From: Flavobacteriales bacterium
GTDB lineage: Bacteria > Bacteroidota > Bacteroidia > Flavobacteriales_F > PHOS-HE28
NCBI GenBank assembly: GCA_020635655.1
Contig: JACJZI010000002.1
Span: forward strand, 248,001 to 312,000
Direction of reading: 5' to 3'
Length of the DNA stretch: 64,000 nucleotides
A program made the position numbers and the translations under genes. Under the pieces are notes generated by a model that was given only the letters and a program-made list of their open reading frames with translations, ran no database searches and was not told the DNA's origin. Of this stretch, positions 61,379-64,000 are shown in pieces. Every line of letters begins with the position of its first letter. Within the stretch, counting starts at the first letter, position 1.

Positions 61379-62563
61379 ATGAGCTTGTTCTCCCGCTTCC
61401 GTCGGGTCACGTCATCCGGGAGCTACATTCCCGAGATCGATGGGCTGCGATTCATCGCCATTGGAGCGGTGCTGTTGTTGCATGCCCACGACTGGAGCAT
61501 GATCGACCTGGGGATCACGGACAACGGGCAGGTCGCCGGATTGCGCTTCACCGATCGGTGGCTCCGACTGGGTGGTTATGGTGTGGACATCTTCTTCGTG
61601 ATCAGCGGGTTCATCCTCTCGCTTCCGCTCCTGCAGGGAGCCCGGTTCAGCTATCGCAAGTACATCCTGCGCCGGCTGACCAGATTGGAGCCCCCATACA
61701 TCCTGTCGCTCCTGGGTGTCGCGGCGTTGTTGGTGATCACCGGGAAGCATACCTGGACGGAGGTCCGACCGGAGCTGCTCTCTTCGTTGGTCTATCTCAA
61801 CAACATCATCACCCCCGACACGCTTCCCATGGTGAACGGTGTGACCTGGTCGTTGGAGATCGAGGTGCAGTTCTATCTGCTCTGTCCCTTGCTGGGGCTT
61901 TGGGCACGGGGCAAACGGTGGGAGCCCCATCTCTACCTGTGTCTGCTACTACTGGCCTTGGTGGAACAGAAGTGGTTCCGCCCGCACATGCTCACCCTGC
62001 TTTCTGTCGGGTCCTATTTCATCATGGGGTTCCTTCTATCCTATGCCTATACACATGCCAAGGGCCCCCGTCTTGGACGGTTGGTGCGGGATGTGGCGGC
62101 CGTGGTCTCGTTCCTGCTGCTCTGGGTCCTGTTCGGTCAGGTCCGGGTCGACCGGGGTGGGGCGTTCATCTGGTACGTCCTGGAGCACGTCAACCTCTTC
62201 ATCTTCTTCTATCTCGTGCTGGTTGAAAAAGCGCTGGGGCGGGTGTTCACCAACCCGTGGGTGACGATGATCGGAGGAATGTGCTACAGCATATACCTGC
62301 TGCATGCCGTCACGATGGGTGCCCTCCGGCGTTTCGTGGCCAGCTCCGGGTGGTCGCTGGGCCCCACGACGACGTACTATTTGATGATGGTGATGCTTGT
62401 ATCCGGTTCCATACTGGTCTCGATGCTCTTCTTCCTGTGGTTCGAAAAGCCGTTCATGCAGCGGGACTGGCCGTCCCGTTGGTGGGCCGCATTGCGTGGT
62501 CGGCCGCGTGCCCTTCAGGGCGTTGGATCACGTTCCACCGTCGACAGGGGGCGGTGGTCCTGA
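61379..62563 (+). CDS. Acyltransferase family 3 membrane protein
   Basis: A 394-aa membrane protein of the OafA/YrhL group, which O-acylates surface sugars. The N-terminal IPEIDGLRFIAIGAVLLLHAHDW holds the conserved histidine (H35). GYGVDIFFVISGFILSLPLL and YILRRLTRLEPPYIL are typical, as is VNGVTWSLEIEVQFYLLCPLLG. About ten helices are expected. It follows glmS by 34 nt, which fits a shared envelope role, though the substrate is unknown. Its 3' end overlaps the convergent TM2 gene by 36 bp. Confidence 0.92.
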   Translation: MSLFSRFRRVTSSGSYIPEIDGLRFIAIGAVLLLHAHDWSMIDLGITDNGQVAGLRFTDRWLRLGGYGVDIFFVISGFILSLPLLQGARFSYRKYILRRLTRLEPPYILSLLGVAALLVITGKHTWTEVRPELLSSLVYLNNIITPDTLPMVNGVTWSLEIEVQFYLLCPLLGLWARGKRWEPHLYLCLLLLALVEQKWFRPHMLTLLSVGSYFIMGFLLSYAYTHAKGPRLGRLVRDVAAVVSFLLLWVLFGQVRVDRGGAFIWYVLEHVNLFIFFYLVLVEKALGRVFTNPWVTMIGGMCYSIYLLHAVTMGALRRFVASSGWSLGPTTTYYLMMVMLVSGSILVSMLFFLWFEKPFMQRDWPSRWWAALRGRPRALQGVGSRSTVDRGRWS

Positions 62564-62923
62564 CCACATCAACACCTTGCCGTTCCGTTCGAAGGAGGAG
62601 AGGTCCTTGGTGAACAGGATCTCGATCAGGTCGATCAGTGGGATCACACCGAACCCACCGAACGTGATGCCATAGATGATCGGCACCTTGGTCTTCGTTC
62701 CCAGATAGAGACGATGGGCGCCGAACGGCCCAAGCCCCACGGTCAGTACAGCGGCGATCCAGCGCTTGGGTTCCGCTCGCTCAGCCGGAATGGTGGGTAT
62801 GCTGTCCGCAATGACGGCAAAGGGGAGGTGGTCGCGTCGATAGGGCCCTCCCTCATTGGCGAGCGATCTTCCAGCGGACCCGATCAGGATACCCAGGGCC
62901 AATGCGCATGCGGGCAGCGACAT
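62528..62923 (-). CDS. TM2 domain membrane protein
   Basis: A 131-aa protein with a TM2 domain: KRWIAAVLTVGLGPFGAHRL, YLGTKTKVPIIYG and GFGVIPLIDLIEILF, two membrane helices with a short polar turn. The N-terminus may be a signal peptide (MSLPACALALGILIGSAGRSLA). The function of such proteins is not established. A TAGCTTTG box ends 4 nt before the ATG, so the mRNA is probably leaderless. The 3' end overlaps the acyltransferase gene. Confidence 0.85.
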   Translation of the reverse strand: MSLPACALALGILIGSAGRSLANEGGPYRRDHLPFAVIADSIPTIPAERAEPKRWIAAVLTVGLGPFGAHRLYLGTKTKVPIIYGITFGGFGVIPLIDLIEILFTKDLSSFERNGKVLMWSGPPPPVDGGT

Positions 62924-62927
62924 CGGC

Positions 62928-62935
62928 CAAAGCTA
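62928..62935 (-). promoter_or_regulatory. -7 box TAGCTTTG 4 nt before the TM2 gene start
   Basis: A full TAnnTTTG match on the minus strand ending 4 nt before the ATG at 62923, between the SOD stop and this gene. If used, transcription would start at or next to the A of the ATG. Confidence 0.5.
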
Positions 62936-62965
62936 AGCAGGTCGCGGGTGTCCGATGGAAGCGGA

Positions 62966-63574
62966 CTATTTCCCCGCAGCGTAGCGACGGGCCACTTCCG
63001 GCCAGTTGACCACGTTCCACCAGGCGTTGATGTAGTCCGGCCTGCGGTTCTGATAGTGCAGGTAGTAGGCATGCTCCCAAACATCGATGCCCAGGATGGG
63101 TGTGCCCCCACAGCCGGTATTGGGCATCAATGGATTGTCCTGGTTCGGGGTCGAGCAGATCTCCAGTTTTCCGCCCTTGTGCACGCAGAGCCAGGCCCAT
63201 CCGGACCCGAAGCGGGTAGCTGCCGCAGAGGAGAACTTCTCCTTGAAGGCATCGAAGGACCCGAGATCACGGTCGATCGATGCGGCCATTTCACCCTCGG
63301 GTGCGCCTCCTGCATTGGGAGCCATGATCTGCCAGAACAGGCTGTGGTTGAAATGTCCCCCGCCATTGTTGCGCACGGCCATGTTGTTCATGTCCAGGCC
63401 GGTCAGGATCTCCTCCAGGGACTTGCCCGCCAACACCGTTCCGTCGATCGCCTTGTTCAGATTGGTCACATACCCGTTGTGATGCTTGTCGTGGTGGATC
63501 TGCATCGTCCGGGCATCGATATGGGGTTCCAGTGCCTCAAATGCATAGGGAAGATCGGGGAGTTCAAAAGCCAT
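62966..63574 (-). CDS. sodB: Superoxide dismutase, Fe/Mn family
   Basis: It converts superoxide to oxygen and peroxide. The 202-aa protein from the ATG at 63574 (MAFELPDLPYAFEALEPHI) has all metal ligands: His in MQIHHDKHH, His in HFNHSLFW, and Asp and His in DVWEHAYYLHYQNRR. GGHFNHSLFW and the later CGGTPILGIDVWEHAYY are standard. The metal (Fe or Mn) cannot be fixed by eye, so the symbol is provisional. It is divergent from the lipoprotein at 63704, with a TATCTTTG box about 38 nt upstream. Confidence 0.95.
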   Translation of the reverse strand: MAFELPDLPYAFEALEPHIDARTMQIHHDKHHNGYVTNLNKAIDGTVLAGKSLEEILTGLDMNNMAVRNNGGGHFNHSLFWQIMAPNAGGAPEGEMAASIDRDLGSFDAFKEKFSSAAATRFGSGWAWLCVHKGGKLEICSTPNQDNPLMPNTGCGGTPILGIDVWEHAYYLHYQNRRPDYINAWWNVVNWPEVARRYAAGK

Positions 63575-63612
63575 GTTCGTCCGGGATTTTTGTCTGTTCG
63601 TCGTCCAAGGGT

Positions 63613-63620
63613 ACAAAGAT
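63613..63620 (-). promoter_or_regulatory. -7 box TATCTTTG upstream of the SOD gene
   Basis: A full match to TAnnTTTG on the minus strand, 38 nt before the SOD ATG. No TTG lies at 20 bp. Confidence 0.55.
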
Positions 63621-63666
63621 AACCCCATGGTCCGCGGACCGCTTTTCGCCATGTGACGGGGGCAAT

Positions 63667-63674
63667 TACCTTTG
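63667..63674 (+). promoter_or_regulatory. -7 box TACCTTTG upstream of the terminal lipoprotein
   Basis: A full match, 29 nt before the ATG at 63704. TTC instead of TTG lies 20 bp upstream (63644-63646). Confidence 0.6.
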
Positions 63675-63703
63675 TGCCACTTTCACCAACAACCGACACG
63701 GAA

Positions 63704-64000
63704 ATGATCAGGAAGTTCGCACTGCTCGCCACGATGGCGGCATTCTTTGTGGCCTGCAGCGGAGGCTCGCAGGAGAACATGGAGAAGAAGGCCGACGAGA
63801 CCATGGAGAAGGCCGGTGACATGATGGACAAGGCCGCTGACGACATGAAGGAGGCGACCAACAACGCCATGGACACTGTGAAGGCCATGGCGGACAGCGC
63901 CGGAGCCGCCATGGACAACACCATGGACAAGGCCAAGGAGGGAATGGAGAACGCCGCTGACGCGGTCAAGGAAGGCGCGGAGAAGACCGTGGACGCTGCC
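63704..64000 (+). CDS. Lipoprotein with amphipathic Ala/Lys/Glu/Met repeats, partial
   Basis: The first 99 codons are visible; the 3' end is outside the window. MIRKFALLATMAAFFVAC with a lipobox Cys18 starts a lipoprotein. The mature part is a long run of approximate 11-residue helical repeats rich in Met, Glu, Lys, Ala and Asp (for example ADETMEKAGDMMDKAADDMK and AMDNTMDKAKEGMENAAD). This recalls LEA-like or apolipoprotein-like helices and Lpp-type envelope proteins. It is divergent from superoxide dismutase, which hints at a stress role, but that is inference. Confidence 0.75.
   Translation, partial: MIRKFALLATMAAFFVACSGGSQENMEKKADETMEKAGDMMDKAADDMKEATNNAMDTVKAMADSAGAAMDNTMDKAKEGMENAADAVKEGAEKTVDAA

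Noticed and set aside
59734..61410. A 558-codon open frame on the minus strand
   Set aside because: Antisense to glmS, with low-complexity His/Arg/Asp composition and no domain.

Overview
The window looks like a high-GC member of the Bacteroidota, most likely an uncultured Flavobacteriales-type lineage. The evidence is type A and type B T9SS sorting domains on secreted proteins, IgGFc-binding/PKD/SBBP surface proteins, DUF2480 and DUF4270 proteins, a Y_Y_Y propeller sensor kinase with LytTR regulators, and Bacteroidota-style promoters (TAnnTTTG, three of them with TTG exactly 20 bp upstream). The species-level guess is low confidence. I found no rRNA, tRNA, CRISPR array, transposase or phage genes.

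Layout. 1-6522: a partial SBBP/PKD secreted protein, a purF amidotransferase and a secreted metalloprotease-like protein. 6539-13768: a minus-strand suf operon, sufA-sufB-[four-helix-bundle gene]-sufC-sufD-sufS-sufE-sufT-DUF2480. It has a TTG-N20-TACCTTTG promoter and a perfect 17-bp Fur-type palindrome just downstream. 13840-19341: thiL, a T9SS cargo protein and two uncharacterised proteins. 19505-24502: a LytTR regulator, then a LytTR regulator / propeller histidine kinase / lipoprotein operon ending in a terminator. 24503-25230: a hairpin-rich gap and a two-gene mini-operon whose first product resembles a bare T9SS sorting domain. 25324-32184: aminopeptidase P, sdhCAB, and a methionine-type aminotransferase overlapping an omega-amidase. 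32237-41953: two giant tandem T9SS adhesin paralogues. 42054-53052: envelope lipoproteins, fRMsr, ComF, a large beta-barrel, a peptide-binding protein and an OmpA protein. 53061-62563: radA, rfaE2, a flippase-like membrane protein, panD and panC on the minus strand, then a degenerate GT5 protein, DUF4270, glmS and an acyltransferase on the plus strand. 62528-64000: TM2 protein, superoxide dismutase and a partial lipoprotein.

How the genes work together. The suf genes build Fe-S clusters and sdhB, encoded 16 kb away, is a major client. The Fur-type site would tie cluster assembly to iron or peroxide. panC and panD supply pantothenate. glmS, rfaE2, the acyltransferase and the flippase-like protein serve the cell envelope, onto which the T9SS cargo is exported.

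Most unusual points. (1) The suf operon is punctuated by several kinds of repeat, including a cassette carrying the four-helix-bundle gene and two apparent in-frame insertions inside sufS. (2) Several genes have a TAnnTTYG box only 4-9 nt before the start codon, implying leaderless mRNAs. (3) The GT5 protein next to panC lacks the substrate-binding motif and the whole second domain of glycogen synthase, so it is probably not an enzyme of that kind.
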